DNA of 64,000 bases, from contig NZ_AP026070.1 in NCBI RefSeq assembly GCF_024363255.1, positions 248,001 to 312,000 on the forward strand. The letters run 5' to 3'. The position numbers and the translations under genes were made by a program. The DNA comes from Shewanella sp. NFH-SH190041. Its GTDB lineage: Bacteria > Pseudomonadota > Gammaproteobacteria > Enterobacterales > Shewanellaceae. Positions 26,164 to 35,892 of this stretch are shown in pieces; position 1 is the first letter of the stretch; each line of letters begins with the position of its first letter. Below the pieces are notes generated by a model. It worked only from the letters and a program-made list of their open reading frames with translations, ran no database searches and had not been told where the DNA came from.

Positions 26164-27519
26164 TCACCTGAGGGTAACAAACTCTTCAGCGCCTGTGGGG
26201 TGGATGGCCACTGTGGCATCAAAGTCGGCCTTAGTCGCGCCCATTTTGATGGCAACGGCGAAACCTTGCAGGATTTCATCCATACCAAATCCGATGCCGT
26301 GGATCCCAACTACTTTTTCCTCTTCACCCACACACACCAGCTTAAATTTACATTCTTGACGATGGGCAGTAATGGCGGTGTACATGGAGGCAAAGGTTGA
26401 AGTGTAGACTTTGACCTTATCTTGGCCATATTGCTCAATGGCTTGTGGCTCACTCAGGCCCATAGTGCCGATAGGTGGATGGCTAAATACCACCGTAGGA
26501 ATACAGTGATAATCCATCGCTGCATCAGACATATTGTTAAACAGGCGCTCTGACAGTAACCGGCCCGCTTTCACCGCGACTGGGGTCAGTTCCACCCCGC
26601 CCGCCATAATATCACCAACGCAATAGACGCCTTCTGCGGAAGTATTTTGCTGGGCATCGGCAAAGACGAAACCGCGTTCATCCAGAGTGACATCGGTATT
26701 TTCTAGCCCAATATTGCCCGTTGCTGGATGGCGGCCAATGGCCCAGATCAAGCAGTCAACGTCATGGCTGTTACCGTTTTCCAATGTCAGCGTCAGGCTG
26801 CCATCACTGTTTTTACTGACGGATTGGGGAATGCTGAAGGTATGCAGCATTGGACCTTCTTTGGCCATTTGTGCCACTAAAGTGTCACTTAGTAGCGGAT
26901 CGAAATTACGCAGCGGCGCATGTTTGCGGACAAACAGGTGGGTCTCACTGCCAAGGGCGTGTAATACCCCGGCAATTTCTACGGCAATATATCCGGCACC
27001 GACAATGGCAACCCGCTTAGGTTGCTGTTGCAGCGCAAAGAAACCATCGGAATCAATGCCGTATTCAGCCCCAGGAATATTAGGGATGGTTGGTCGGCCG
27101 CCGGTGGCGATAAGAATATGATCAGCAGTGTATTGCTCGCCATCAACATCAATGGTGTGGTTATCAACAAAGCGGCCATAGCCATGTACCACGGTGACAT
27201 TATTACTGGCCAGTCCCCGCTCATAGGCCCCGTGAATACGGTCAATATAGGCAGTGCGACTGTTAACCAATGTTTGCCAGTCAAATTTATTTAGGGTGAC
27301 ATCAAAGCCGTAATCTTTGGCGTAGAGGTGCATGGCTTCAGCTACTTGAGCACCATACCACATCACTTTTTTCGGCACGCAGCCAACATTGACACAGGTG
27401 CCACCCAGTGCTTTACCTTCGATCAGCAAAACTTTTGCGCCGCGCATTGCGGCCCGGTTAGCAGATGCAATCCCACCACTGCCTGCACCCAGGCAGATAT
27501 AATCAAAGTGTTGTGCCAT
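26164..27519 (-). CDS. gor: Glutathione reductase
   Basis: The start used gives [16 protein letters not shown] after GGAG. A longer frame adds 30 residues without resemblance. The 451-residue flavoenzyme has the FAD site GAGSGG, the redox disulfide [13 protein letters not shown], the NADPH site [11 protein letters not shown] and the C-terminal catalytic HPTGAEEF with its His-Glu pair. It reduces glutathione disulfide with NADPH in the cytoplasm. It is transcribed alone, ends in a strong terminator, and borders the degraded island on its 3' side. Confidence 0.96.
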   Translation of the reverse strand: MAQHFDYICLGAGSGGIASANRAAMRGAKVLLIEGKALGGTCVNVGCVPKKVMWYGAQVAEAMHLYAKDYGFDVTLNKFDWQTLVNSRTAYIDRIHGAYERGLASNNVTVVHGYGRFVDNHTIDVDGEQYTADHILIATGGRPTIPNIPGAEYGIDSDGFFALQQQPKRVAIVGAGYIAVEIAGVLHALGSETHLFVRKHAPLRNFDPLLSDTLVAQMAKEGPMLHTFSIPQSVSKNSDGSLTLTLENGNSHDVDCLIWAIGRHPATGNIGLENTDVTLDERGFVFADAQQNTSAEGVYCVGDIMAGGVELTPVAVKAGRLLSERLFNNMSDAAMDYHCIPTVVFSHPPIGTMGLSEPQAIEQYGQDKVKVYTSTFASMYTAITAHRQECKFKLVCVGEEEKVVGIHGIGFGMDEILQGFAVAIKMGATKADFDATVAIHPTGAEEFVTLR

Positions 27520-27758
27520 GTTGTACTCCATTTTCAAGTTAGCCGGCGGCGCATCGGATGTGAGGGCCGGAAAAAACTGCTGCACAGCATACTGCCAAAT
27601 TCTGCCCAAGAGTGACAGTGTCTGATGCTATTGTGTTGTTTCTGTTTAATCTATTCTCAACCTTGGCGGGCTCTAGACCTGATGCAATGTTGCTTTCACT
27701 TAAGTTACTTTCACTTAACGCGGTTCTTGTTTGGCGCTAAGGATTTATCGCTTAGGGG

Positions 27759-28280
27759 TTAGCGCTTGATTTGGCAACGGGCGTGATCTCCCGCTTCAGG
27801 TCCTTTCCCGGCACAATCGAGACAACGCCATTCTTTACGACGCAGTGTCAGCTCCCGTTGCTGGTGGCCATACCTTTGTTGCTGCTGTATTTGCAGCTGC
27901 TTTAAGCGCTGATCTAGCCAGCGGCAGGTCGGGTCATTTGCGACGGTTATCCGCCCTGTGCTTCTAGCTTTACTTTTCCCTTTTCCTGCATGGTTCCGCT
28001 GGGACGATGGCGCCGGGTTGCTGCGCGGTTTAATTGGGCTTTGTTTCGGTGCTTGATAATGCATTGCGCCTTGGTGTTGTTGCGGGAGTGCCATTGGTTG
28101 ACCGTTAGCATCAAGTAAAGTCCCTAAGGGCAGTGTTTTGGGTGTTTCTGATGCTGAGTCTTCAGGTTTTAATGATGCAATATCGGGCGCGCCAATAGTG
28201 AACATTGGTGATAGAGATAGCATCAGTAAGAGTAATAACCGCGCGGGAATAACAGCAGCAAAGCGGGTAAGCATATGCAA
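27759..28280 (-). CDS. Uncharacterised secreted protein with C-terminal Cys pair
   Basis: Not assigned to a family. The 173-residue product has an N-terminal signal-like hydrophobic stretch (LLLLLMLSLSPMFTIGA), a low-complexity Pro/Gln/Lys/Ser middle, and a basic C-terminal region with Cys residues in TCRWLD, WRCLDC and ARCQIKR. The Cys arrangement resembles small secreted proteins stabilised by disulfides. An internal ATG two codons later is an alternative start. It lies between gor and an outer membrane protein gene on the same strand. Confidence 0.55.
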   Translation of the reverse strand: MHMLTRFAAVIPARLLLLLMLSLSPMFTIGAPDIASLKPEDSASETPKTLPLGTLLDANGQPMALPQQHQGAMHYQAPKQSPIKPRSNPAPSSQRNHAGKGKSKARSTGRITVANDPTCRWLDQRLKQLQIQQQQRYGHQQRELTLRRKEWRCLDCAGKGPEAGDHARCQIKR

Positions 28281-28385
28281 AGAGGTGTTGGGGACAGGTG
28301 GCTTGAGTATAGTCAGTGCACTGAATTATCGCGGGAAATACTGCCGTCCGTGGCAGGGGTAGGGTAAAGCTGAAGTCTTTATCCC

Positions 28386-29087
28386 TTAACGCCAGGTGAA
28401 GTTAATGCCCGCATAGGTTTGGTTCATATCAGCACCAGGCGCGGCATCGCGTTTTAGGTTAGTTTGGGCAATGCTGTGGCTAACCACGGCACCAAGGCTA
28501 ATATGGGATGTCAGCTGATAATTGGCATTAATACCCAGTTCAAAGTTATTCGGGCCGTTATAACTTTCAGTGATGGCACCAAAGTCCACCACTTCCTGCA
28601 CATAAGGATTTAGTGTGAACTGCTCATTAACTTGGAAGTTACCGGTAAGCGAGAACTGCAGGTAATACCCTTTTGCTTCTGTGGCATAGGAGTAATAAAT
28701 TTCCGGGGTCAGCCAGTCGATGCCATTGTAATCCAGCGCAGCGGTTAGATTATTATCATGGCCACGTTCATCAGCCCAAGACTCAACCCGCTCATATCCC
28801 AGTGTGGTACTGAAATCCACTGGTAAATCGACAGTGTAATTCAGGCCAGCATTCAGCTCGGTATATTTAACACTGTCACCGCGGCCGACTTTGATATAAC
28901 CGTTCAGCCCATCTTGACTGACATTAGCTTCCCCCCAGAAAATGCCCCCTTTTTCGAGGTTGTTCACCCCTTCAGAGAGATATCGGGAGTCCCAGCGACC
29001 GGTAAACTCAATATCGGCTGCCTGGGCGGCTAATGGGGCAGCGCACAGGAGTGTTAACAGGGAAGTGGAAAGAAGCGTACGGTTCAT
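28386..29087 (-). CDS. Outer membrane beta-barrel protein (TorF-like)
   Basis: The start used gives MNRTLLSTSLLTLL, a typical signal peptide ending AAQAA. The longer frame has 44 extra residues from the promoter region. The mature part of about 210 residues consists of amphipathic strands with aromatic girdles and ends in YAGINFTWR, with a terminal aromatic-basic pair common in barrels. It resembles the family of small putative porins to which the gene at 33.3 kb also belongs. The substrate is unknown. Confidence 0.65.
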   Translation of the reverse strand: MNRTLLSTSLLTLLCAAPLAAQAADIEFTGRWDSRYLSEGVNNLEKGGIFWGEANVSQDGLNGYIKVGRGDSVKYTELNAGLNYTVDLPVDFSTTLGYERVESWADERGHDNNLTAALDYNGIDWLTPEIYYSYATEAKGYYLQFSLTGNFQVNEQFTLNPYVQEVVDFGAITESYNGPNNFELGINANYQLTSHISLGAVVSHSIAQTNLKRDAAPGADMNQTYAGINFTWR

Positions 29088-29286
29088 CTGCAAGGGCCTT
29101 ATTCGGTAATTTGTATCAGTGGCCGCATCATAATGAAAAATTTGTAATAACAAATGAGATTTATTTTCATTTGTGTTCAGTGGCGCAAAATTTGTGACCG
29201 GCAAATGAAGCTTTTGCAATTTGTGACACCTTGCTCACATTAGTTCAGAATAATATGTTAAGCACAGGAAAATACGAGGGTTTAAG

Positions 29287-29316
29287 CTTGATTATTCAAC
29301 ATTCCGCCCCTATTTA
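29287..29316 (+). promoter_or_regulatory. Candidate heat-shock (sigma32) promoter of prlC
   Basis: CTTGATT, 13 bp, CCCCTATTTA. It resembles the sigma32 pattern CTTGAAA-N13-CCCCATNTA with two mismatches in each element. E. coli prlC is known to be a heat-shock gene, which makes the site plausible. Confidence 0.45.
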
Positions 29317-29352
29317 TACTCTATTGGCGCAAGCAACATCTAAGGAACCAGT

Positions 29353-31392
29353 ATGACCAACCCTTTACTGCGTAGCAATGAGCTACCGGTGTTTTCAGAG
29401 ATAAAACCCGAACATATTCAAGAGGCTGTTGAACTGGCTATCCAGCGTTGCCGGGATAAAATTGAACAGGTTACCATTCGTCAGCAGGGCTATACCTGGG
29501 ATAATCTGGTGGAGCCACTGGATGAGACCGATGATGCCTTGAATCAGATTTGGTCGCCAGTTTCCCATATGAATTCTGTTTTGAGCACAGATGAATGGCG
29601 TCAGGCCCATGATGCCTGTCTGCCCCTGTTGTCAGACTATGGTACCTGGGTGGGACAGCATCAAGGCCTATATCAGGCCTATAAGGAACTGCATGAATCC
29701 GCCGAGTTTGCCACGTTAACCAAGCCACAGCAGACCTATATTGAAAACAGTCTGCGGGATTTTGAGCTGTCCGGTATTGGTCTGGAAGATGAGCAGAAAG
29801 TGCGTTATGGCGAAATTGCCAAGCGCTTGTCTGAACTGACCAGCACATTCTCTAATCAACTGTTAGATGCCACCCATGCCTGGAGCAAGCTGATCACTGA
29901 CGAAGCTGAGCTGGCGGGGTTGCCCGATTCAGCTAAAGCGGCAGCAAAAGCCATGGCTGAGGCCAAAGAGCAACAAGGCTGGCTCTTTACCTTGGATTTT
30001 CCGTCTTATTTGCCGGTAATGACGTACAGTGAAAATCGGTCACTACGGGAAGAAATGTACCGAGCCTATGTCACCCGGGCATCGGATCAGGGGCCAAATG
30101 CCGGTGAGTTTGATAACTCGGCGGTGATGGAAGAAATTATGGCGCTGCGCCATGAATTGGCTAATCTGCTGGGCTTTGCCAGCTATGCGGATAAATCCCT
30201 TGCCACCAAGATGGCAGAATCCCCTGAGCAGGTGATGGCGTTTTTGAATGAGCTGGCGCTGCGCTCGAAAAAACAGGGTGAAACCGAATTAGCCGAGTTA
30301 CAGGCATTTGCTAAACAAGAATACGGTGTGGCGGAGTTAGCCCCGTGGGATATGGGTTACTACGGCGAGCAACTGCAGCAGCACAAGTATGAAATTTCCC
30401 AGGAAGATCTGCGCCCTTATTTCCCAGAAGACAGAGTGCTACATGGTTTGTTCTACACCGTGTCCCGGCTGTTCGGTCTGAAAATCGAAGAGCAAAAAGA
30501 CTTTGATCGTTGGCATAAAGATGTGCGTTTCTTCCATATTTATGATGCTGATGGTGAGCACCGTGGCAGCTTCTATCTGGATCTTTATGCTCGTAGCGGC
30601 AAACGTGGCGGTGCATGGATGGATGAGTGTCGGGTACGGCGCACAACCAGCAATGGCCTGCAAAAGCCGGTTGCTTACCTGACCTGTAACTTTAATGCCC
30701 CTGTGGATGGTAAACCCGCGCTGTTTACCCACGATGAAGTGACCACCTTATTCCACGAATTTGGCCATGGTATTCACCATATGTTGACCCGTATCAATGT
30801 GGCCGGGGTATCTGGTATTAATGGTGTGCCATGGGATGCGGTGGAGCTGCCAAGTCAGTTTATGGAAAACTGGTGTTGGTCTGAAGAAGCGCTGGCAGAA
30901 ATTTCCGGCCATTATGAAACCGGTGAACCACTGCCAAAAGCGATGCTGGATAAAATGCTGGCGGCGAAAAACTTCCAATCCGGCATGATGATGCTGCGTC
31001 AGTTGGAGTTTTCACTGTTTGATTTCCGTATTCACTTGGAATACAAACCTGAATTAGGCGCTCGTATTCAACAGATCCTTGATGAAGTCCGCAGTCAGGT
31101 CGCGGTGGTGAAGGCGGCAGATTTCAATCGCTTCCAGCACAGTTTCGCGCATATCTTTGCCGGTGGCTATGCGGCGGGCTATTACAGCTATAAGTGGGCA
31201 GAAGTTCTGTCTGCTGATGCTTTCTCCCGCTTTGAGGAAGAAGGGGTCTTCAACCCGTACACCGGGGCTGATTTCCTGCACAATATTCTGGAAATGGGCG
31301 GCAGTGAAGCACCTATGGCGCTGTTTAAACGCTTCCGTGGGCGTGAACCTCAGATTGATGCGCTGTTGCGTCACAGTGGCATTGCTACATAA
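29353..31392 (+). CDS. prlC: Oligopeptidase A
   Basis: A 679-residue M3-family metallopeptidase, the same size as E. coli PrlC. The zinc site is TLFHEFGHGIHHML, and the third ligand Glu lies in ELPSQFMENW about 25 residues later. It degrades short peptides in the cytoplasm, including cleaved signal peptides. It stands alone with its own promoter region and terminator. In E. coli prlC is followed by rsmJ; here rsmJ is 14 kb away. Confidence 0.96.
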   Translation: MTNPLLRSNELPVFSEIKPEHIQEAVELAIQRCRDKIEQVTIRQQGYTWDNLVEPLDETDDALNQIWSPVSHMNSVLSTDEWRQAHDACLPLLSDYGTWVGQHQGLYQAYKELHESAEFATLTKPQQTYIENSLRDFELSGIGLEDEQKVRYGEIAKRLSELTSTFSNQLLDATHAWSKLITDEAELAGLPDSAKAAAKAMAEAKEQQGWLFTLDFPSYLPVMTYSENRSLREEMYRAYVTRASDQGPNAGEFDNSAVMEEIMALRHELANLLGFASYADKSLATKMAESPEQVMAFLNELALRSKKQGETELAELQAFAKQEYGVAELAPWDMGYYGEQLQQHKYEISQEDLRPYFPEDRVLHGLFYTVSRLFGLKIEEQKDFDRWHKDVRFFHIYDADGEHRGSFYLDLYARSGKRGGAWMDECRVRRTTSNGLQKPVAYLTCNFNAPVDGKPALFTHDEVTTLFHEFGHGIHHMLTRINVAGVSGINGVPWDAVELPSQFMENWCWSEEALAEISGHYETGEPLPKAMLDKMLAAKNFQSGMMMLRQLEFSLFDFRIHLEYKPELGARIQQILDEVRSQVAVVKAADFNRFQHSFAHIFAGGYAAGYYSYKWAEVLSADAFSRFEEEGVFNPYTGADFLHNILEMGGSEAPMALFKRFRGREPQIDALLRHSGIAT

Positions 31393-31416
31393 CAATCAAT
31401 AGGTTAGCGACTGAGC

Positions 31417-31447
31417 GAAAAAGCGGCTTAGGCCGCTTTTTATTTTT
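31417..31447 (+). terminator. Terminator after prlC
   Basis: A GCGGC/GCCGC stem extended by A/T pairs (AAAA/TTTT), followed by TTTTTATTTTT, 25 bp after the stop. Confidence 0.85.
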
Positions 31448-31563
31448 GATGTTTAACCGAAAAACTGGAAGTGAATAGACAAGGGGATCGTGGTACAGAG
31501 ATGAACGGCTCACAGCTTCAGATATGGGGCTGCTGCGGATGACATAAAAACTAACAGCAGAGC

Positions 31564-31729
31564 ACCACGAAGCACTCGCCTCACTTGTTACACGAAGAGC
31601 ACGAAGGCAAAAGCGAAGAAAATTTTAAAAAATGTAGTTTTTGATTTTGATCTTCTTCGCGCCTTTCGTGGTGAGTTTTTAAGGGCAAAAAGTGGATCTC
31701 ACCACGAAGCGCTCGAAGGGTAAAAGCGC
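31564..31729. repeat. CACGAAG-family intergenic repeat, diverged copy
   Basis: Starts ACCACGAAG with ACACGAAGAGCACGAAGG, a variable middle of about 60 bp, and closes with CTTTCGTGGT at 31672. A second partial arm (ACCACGAAGCGCTCGAAGG) follows at 31701. It is the most diverged member in the window: the usual mini-palindrome is replaced by an unrelated stretch of similar length. Confidence 0.7.
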
Positions 31730-31820
31730 AGCTTCTTTGGGGGGACAGTTTTTATACTTTACGCCAATCCTTCGGCTCTGTTAGCCTGTGGGGCTCAGGG
31801 AAAGAAGGGATGCGCGACGA

Positions 31821-32378
31821 ATGAATTTAATTTTCAGAATGCTATGGTTGTTTATTTGGCGTATCCGTCACTGCGGTAAAATTGGTTTTCTTGATACCAG
31901 TTCCATCAGTTATCGGGCATTGCCCACTGATTGTGATGTGAATCTACACCTGACAAACTCCCGATATCCCTCCTTTATGGATTTAGCCCGGACCTATCTG
32001 TTGGCGGAAATGGGGTTGTTAAAACCCTTTTTACGTAAGGGCTGGATGCCGATCGTCAATGCCTACGAATTTACCTATATCCGCGATATTAAACCGCTGC
32101 AGCGTTTCAGCGTCGAAACTAAAGTGGTGGGTTGGGATGACAAATATTTCTACATCGAGCAACGTTTTGTGTCCGACCGTGGGCTGCACTGTATCGCCCA
32201 TGTGCGCGGGGTATTTGTCTGCCGTGGTAAACAGGTGCCGATTCCGGAGTTAGTCGCTGCCGCCGGGTATCAAGGGGAGGCACCGACACTGCCACCGGAA
32301 GTGGCGCAATGGAAGCGGATGTTGCAGATGAAAAAAGCCAGTAATCATGATAATAGCCGCAGAGATAAAGTGGCTTGA
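31821..32378 (+). CDS. Hotdog-fold acyl-CoA thioesterase-like protein
   Basis: The start used gives MNLIFRMLWLFIWRIR, an N-terminal hydrophobic helix; an upstream GTG would add 11 residues. The 185-residue protein shows the 4-hydroxybenzoyl-CoA thioesterase-like pattern: DCDVNLHLTNSRYPSFMDLAR with the catalytic-region Asn, then EFTYIRDIKPLQRFSVETKV and FYIEQRFV strands. It resembles the THEM6-like subgroup with an N-terminal helix. It probably hydrolyses an acyl-CoA at the membrane. The acyl group is unknown. Confidence 0.75.
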   Translation: MNLIFRMLWLFIWRIRHCGKIGFLDTSSISYRALPTDCDVNLHLTNSRYPSFMDLARTYLLAEMGLLKPFLRKGWMPIVNAYEFTYIRDIKPLQRFSVETKVVGWDDKYFYIEQRFVSDRGLHCIAHVRGVFVCRGKQVPIPELVAAAGYQGEAPTLPPEVAQWKRMLQMKKASNHDNSRRDKVA

Positions 32379-32399
32379 GGTGGTGCAATGAGTGCGATT

Positions 32400-33053
32400 T
32401 CAGGGAATTTGATTGAGCCCGGCAAAATCATTACCTTCAGCTTGAGCAATCTCATCTTGAACGAGCATCCAACTGGCGCGCATAGCAGCGCGGTGGCAGT
32501 AACTGTCTAAACGAGGTAATTGGCTTAGCTGGGATGCCAACCAAGGGTGGCGCAGACAGGGCAATAACGCACAGTCAGCTAGGGTTAAGTGGCCGCCGCA
32601 GAGCCACTCTTGCTCTGGCATCAGTTGCTGTTCTAGTAAAAACAGAAACTGCTGTAATTGATTTTCCAAGCGGCGCTGCTGCAGTTGATCTCCCCCGCCG
32701 GGTAACTCGGTCTGTTTATCCAGCGCAAATAACCTGTCATTTAAATCCGTGTCGATCATGCGATCAAACAATCTGACTTGCAGTTCTTGCTGGTGGTGCA
32801 GCGGGATCAGTGGATTGGCGCTGACGCAGCGGTTATCCAGATATTCAATAATGATGCTGGACTCTGGCAATGCTCGGCCTTCTGGCGTGATCAGCAGTGG
32901 TAGTTTGCAGTAAGGGTAGTGGCGGTAAAAATCCTGCCGGATCTGAGGATCGCGCAGATCGGTAAAATTGGCATTGAAGGCAACCTGTTTTTCAAACAAG
33001 GCGATCAATACCTTTTGCGAATAGCGTGACAAAGGATAGTAATACAGATCCAA
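32400..33053 (-). CDS. Glutathione S-transferase-like protein
   Basis: A 217-residue protein with an N-terminal thioredoxin fold (YYYPLSRYSQKVLIALFEK) and the glutathione-contact segment KLPLLI...LPESSIIIEYLD, followed by an all-helical C-terminal domain. The Ser near residue 9 may be the catalytic residue. It converges on the thioesterase gene. The substrate is unknown, and stringent starvation protein-like non-enzymatic roles are possible. Confidence 0.75.
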   Translation of the reverse strand: MDLYYYPLSRYSQKVLIALFEKQVAFNANFTDLRDPQIRQDFYRHYPYCKLPLLITPEGRALPESSIIIEYLDNRCVSANPLIPLHHQQELQVRLFDRMIDTDLNDRLFALDKQTELPGGGDQLQQRRLENQLQQFLFLLEQQLMPEQEWLCGGHLTLADCALLPCLRHPWLASQLSQLPRLDSYCHRAAMRASWMLVQDEIAQAEGNDFAGLNQIP

Positions 33054-33280
33054 AACCCTGACTCCATGGCGGCTGCAGAGCGGCAGTCTCTGTAATAACT
33101 CTAGTCGCTGTCCGGCCAGAGTAAACTTTTGGCTGACAATTTACCGGCCACTTGAGCTCTAGCGGCAAGATGGCAGAATCGATAAATCACCCTTTTACTT
33201 TTTCTATAACGTGATGAGCCCTGTGATGCTGCGGGCTGGTTGTTGGATGAGACAGAACAAAACAGACAGAGTAAAACAAA

Positions 33281-33303
33281 CAGGCTACCGGGTAGGTAGC
33301 CTG
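33281..33303 (-). terminator. Terminator after the TorF-like gene
   Basis: A 9-bp stem, CAGGCTACC/GGTAGCCTG, with a 5-nt loop, followed on the minus strand by TTTGTTTTACT, 25 bp after the stop codon. Confidence 0.8.
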
Positions 33304-33327
33304 AATCGGCGGGGGGATTACAGGGGA

Positions 33328-34083
33328 TTAAAAGCTTTTACTGACGCCGAAAACTAATCGGTCATCAAAAATTACGGTTTGATCGCCGTATACCTTATGG
33401 TCTTTATCCACTGTACTGCCGTGATAGCGCAGGTCAAAATCCAATCCCAGGTAATGCTTCCCTAATCCCAAATTCCAGTGTGTCCAGCCTTCTGCGGCAT
33501 TATCTGAGCTGTAAAGGTCTTGATATCCCACACTTCCTGACAAATTAAAGCCGCCGGGTAAGGTGTAGCTGGGGTGAATGGCGTAGTTGACCCCGTGCCA
33601 GCCGGTAACCCCGAACCAATCATCCAACGTTGGCGTTACCTCTAATTGCAGCTTGGCTGCACCAAACGTTTTGCCAACTCGCAGCCAGAGTTCGGTGTAG
33701 TTGGCGTAAGAGGCGTTGGGGTAGAGATAGGAAAAGACCATCACATCATAACTGAAACCGCTTTGACCAAATTCGCCAAATTTTCCGATGTAAGGGGCGG
33801 TGACGATTTCCAAATTGGGATCGCGAAATTTGATATTGGAAGCATAGAGCCCGCCATACCACCCCTGAGGATTGCTCCAGCCCAAGGTTCCCTGAACCAC
33901 TGGGATTTCCCCGTCGAGGGTTTCAGACTCGCCGCGGAAAACATAATCCGTGGCAAACGTCAGTTTACCGGAAATGGTGCCGCCAGCGATCTGACCATCG
34001 TTATCATCAGCTACTGCCAGTGCAGGAAAAGATAATGCCAGCAGGCTTGCTGGCAGCAGAAGGGAAAGCGGTTTACACGTCAT
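33328..34083 (-). CDS. TorF-family putative porin
   Basis: Three ATGs are possible. I chose the third, preceded by GAGG, because it starts directly at a signal peptide (LLLPASLLALSFPALAVA). The 251-residue product has the typical TorF/CHP02001 opening KLTFATDYVFRGES and the segments WYGGLYASNIKF and GVNYAIHPSYTLPGGFNLSGSVGYQ, and ends in F as outer membrane barrels do. Family members are small outer membrane channels of unclear substrate, named from a Shewanella TMAO reductase locus. No respiratory genes adjoin it here. Confidence 0.8.
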   Translation of the reverse strand: MTCKPLSLLLPASLLALSFPALAVADDNDGQIAGGTISGKLTFATDYVFRGESETLDGEIPVVQGTLGWSNPQGWYGGLYASNIKFRDPNLEIVTAPYIGKFGEFGQSGFSYDVMVFSYLYPNASYANYTELWLRVGKTFGAAKLQLEVTPTLDDWFGVTGWHGVNYAIHPSYTLPGGFNLSGSVGYQDLYSSDNAAEGWTHWNLGLGKHYLGLDFDLRYHGSTVDKDHKVYGDQTVIFDDRLVFGVSKSF

Positions 34084-34731
34084 TACCAACCTCATTATTT
34101 CAACCGTCCCATTGAGTACTGCAGGCTTTTGAACCACAGGCAGTACTGTTATGGGCTGGCATGCTGCATAGGTAACTGGCAGGCAGAAGTCTCCCTCGCG
34201 AATAGGGGCTGCTTTACCAGTGGTTGAATGTTAATCAGTTTTATTAACAAGTTTGAATATAACGGCATGCTATGAATAGGATCCGCTTAGGTCATGAACA
34301 GTCTGCAATGATATGTGAAAAAACGTGAACAATATGAAAATGGAAGGTTTCTTATTGCTGGTTGTTAATATCAAGGCTCTGCTATGGGATGTTGTGGTCT
34401 GAATTTTTGAAACAAGGACAGTAAGAAAAAACTTTTGTTTATATAATCCAATGAATTTGCTTGTATTTCTAGTGTATTGGTAGCGCTTTTGATATTCAGC
34501 TTAGCATCTAGGTCATAGTACAGATAATTTTGCGTTCGCCGACGCAATGTTAATGAAAGGTTGTGTTTTTCTGCTGTATTTCTGCATTATTTTCATTCGT
34601 TTACACTTTCACACAAAGCCTGCCTTGTTGATGATTTTGCGGTATGAGATAAATGCCAGATATTTCCCTTATGAATAAATCTTAACTGCGGCGGGGCGAT
34701 TGCCACCGGCTGGGTTGGTGTAGGAGTACGG
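34084..34731. other. Long intergenic region before the RND pump genes
   Basis: No gene is supported in about 650 bp. It holds the promoters of the divergent TorF-like and acrA-like genes. It is AT-rich in the middle, with TTATATAAT near 34440 as a possible -10 region. No TetR-type regulator gene is adjacent. Confidence 0.5.
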
Positions 34732-35880
34732 ATGCGGCAGAAATTAAAACTCGTTACCCCAGTGCTGATGGCGCTGGGACTGGCCGCCTGCAATCCCGGC
34801 GGTGCGTCGGAGCAGGCCGGAGGCCTGGGGCCACAGAGTGTCCCGGTTGATGTGATTGAAGTCAGTACCAAGGTACAGCCGATTACGCTGGAATTGCCGG
34901 GCCGTAGCCGAGCTTATCTGGAGGCGGAAGTGCGCCCTCAGGTTAGCGGCATTATCACGGCTCGCAGCTTTACTGAAGGTGGGCAGGTCACAGCCGGTCA
35001 GTCACTGTATCAAATCGATGCAGCTCCTTATGAAGCAGCCCTAGTCAGTGCCCGTGCGGAGCTGCAACGCGCTAAAGCGGCGCTGGCATCAACCCGGGCG
35101 ACGGCCACTCGTTTTGCAGAATTGGTGAAGACCAAGGCCGTCAGTCAGCAGGATTATGATCAGGCGCAAGCGGCTTATCTTGAGGCTAAAGCCAGTGTGG
35201 CCGTTGCCAAAGCAGCCATTAACACCGCTGAGATTAATCTGGAATATACCCGGGTTGCTGCGCCCATTGCCGGGCGTATCGGTAAGTCTAATGTGACACC
35301 GGGGGCGCTGGTCGGCGCCGGACAAGCCCAGCCGCTGGCACAGATTTCTCAGCTCGATCCCATCAATGTGGATATTGTCCAGTCCAGCACCCAAATGTTG
35401 CGCCTCAAGCAGCGCATTGCTTCCGGGACATTAGCCCAGCCCCAGAGTGCCAGTGTGACATTAATTCTCGAAGATGGCTCTGTGTATCACCATCAGGGAA
35501 AGCTGCAGTTTTCTGAAGTCACTGTTAATGAAGATACCGGCGCGGTCGGGTTGCGGGCGGAATTCCCTAACCCAGATGGTCTGCTGCTGCCGGGCATGTT
35601 TGTGCGCACCATAGTGACAGTGGGCACCGATCCCCACGCCATTTTGGTGCCGCAAAAAGCCATTACCCGTAACCCGAAAGGTGAAGGGGTGGCCATGGTG
35701 GTGAGCGCTGACAATAAAGTGGAGGCCCGGACGGTGGAAACCGCTGAGGCGATAGATAACCAGTGGCTGGTGACCAAAGGATTGCAGGCGGGGGATCGCC
35801 TGATTGTGGCAGGCTTACAAAAAGTGCGGCCGGGGGCATCGGTAAGCCCCACAGACGTGACAGCACAGCAGGCAAAGTAA
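34732..35880 (+). CDS. RND efflux periplasmic adaptor (AcrA/MexA type lipoprotein)
   Basis: A 382-residue adaptor with a lipoprotein signal, ALGLAAC, the Cys at residue 20 being lipidated. The biotinyl-lipoyl motif halves (VRPQVSGIITARSFTEGGQV and AAPIAGRIGKSNVTPGALV) flank a helical hairpin (residues about 95-165, rich in Ala, Lys, Gln), followed by the beta-barrel region. It links the inner membrane pump encoded 12 bp downstream to an outer membrane channel. No TolC-type gene is present, so a distant one must serve. Confidence 0.93.
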   Translation: MRQKLKLVTPVLMALGLAACNPGGASEQAGGLGPQSVPVDVIEVSTKVQPITLELPGRSRAYLEAEVRPQVSGIITARSFTEGGQVTAGQSLYQIDAAPYEAALVSARAELQRAKAALASTRATATRFAELVKTKAVSQQDYDQAQAAYLEAKASVAVAKAAINTAEINLEYTRVAAPIAGRIGKSNVTPGALVGAGQAQPLAQISQLDPINVDIVQSSTQMLRLKQRIASGTLAQPQSASVTLILEDGSVYHHQGKLQFSEVTVNEDTGAVGLRAEFPNPDGLLLPGMFVRTIVTVGTDPHAILVPQKAITRNPKGEGVAMVVSADNKVEARTVETAEAIDNQWLVTKGLQAGDRLIVAGLQKVRPGASVSPTDVTAQQAK

Positions 35881-35892
35881 CGGGGCGGGACT

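Noticed and set aside
29225..29250. CRP site TGTGA...TCACA upstream of prlC
   Set aside because: The half sites are separated by eight bases instead of six.
34593..34871. 92-codon minus-strand frame overlapping the start of the RND adaptor gene
   Set aside because: It is antisense to the lipoprotein signal of the adaptor and has no ribosome binding site or known family.
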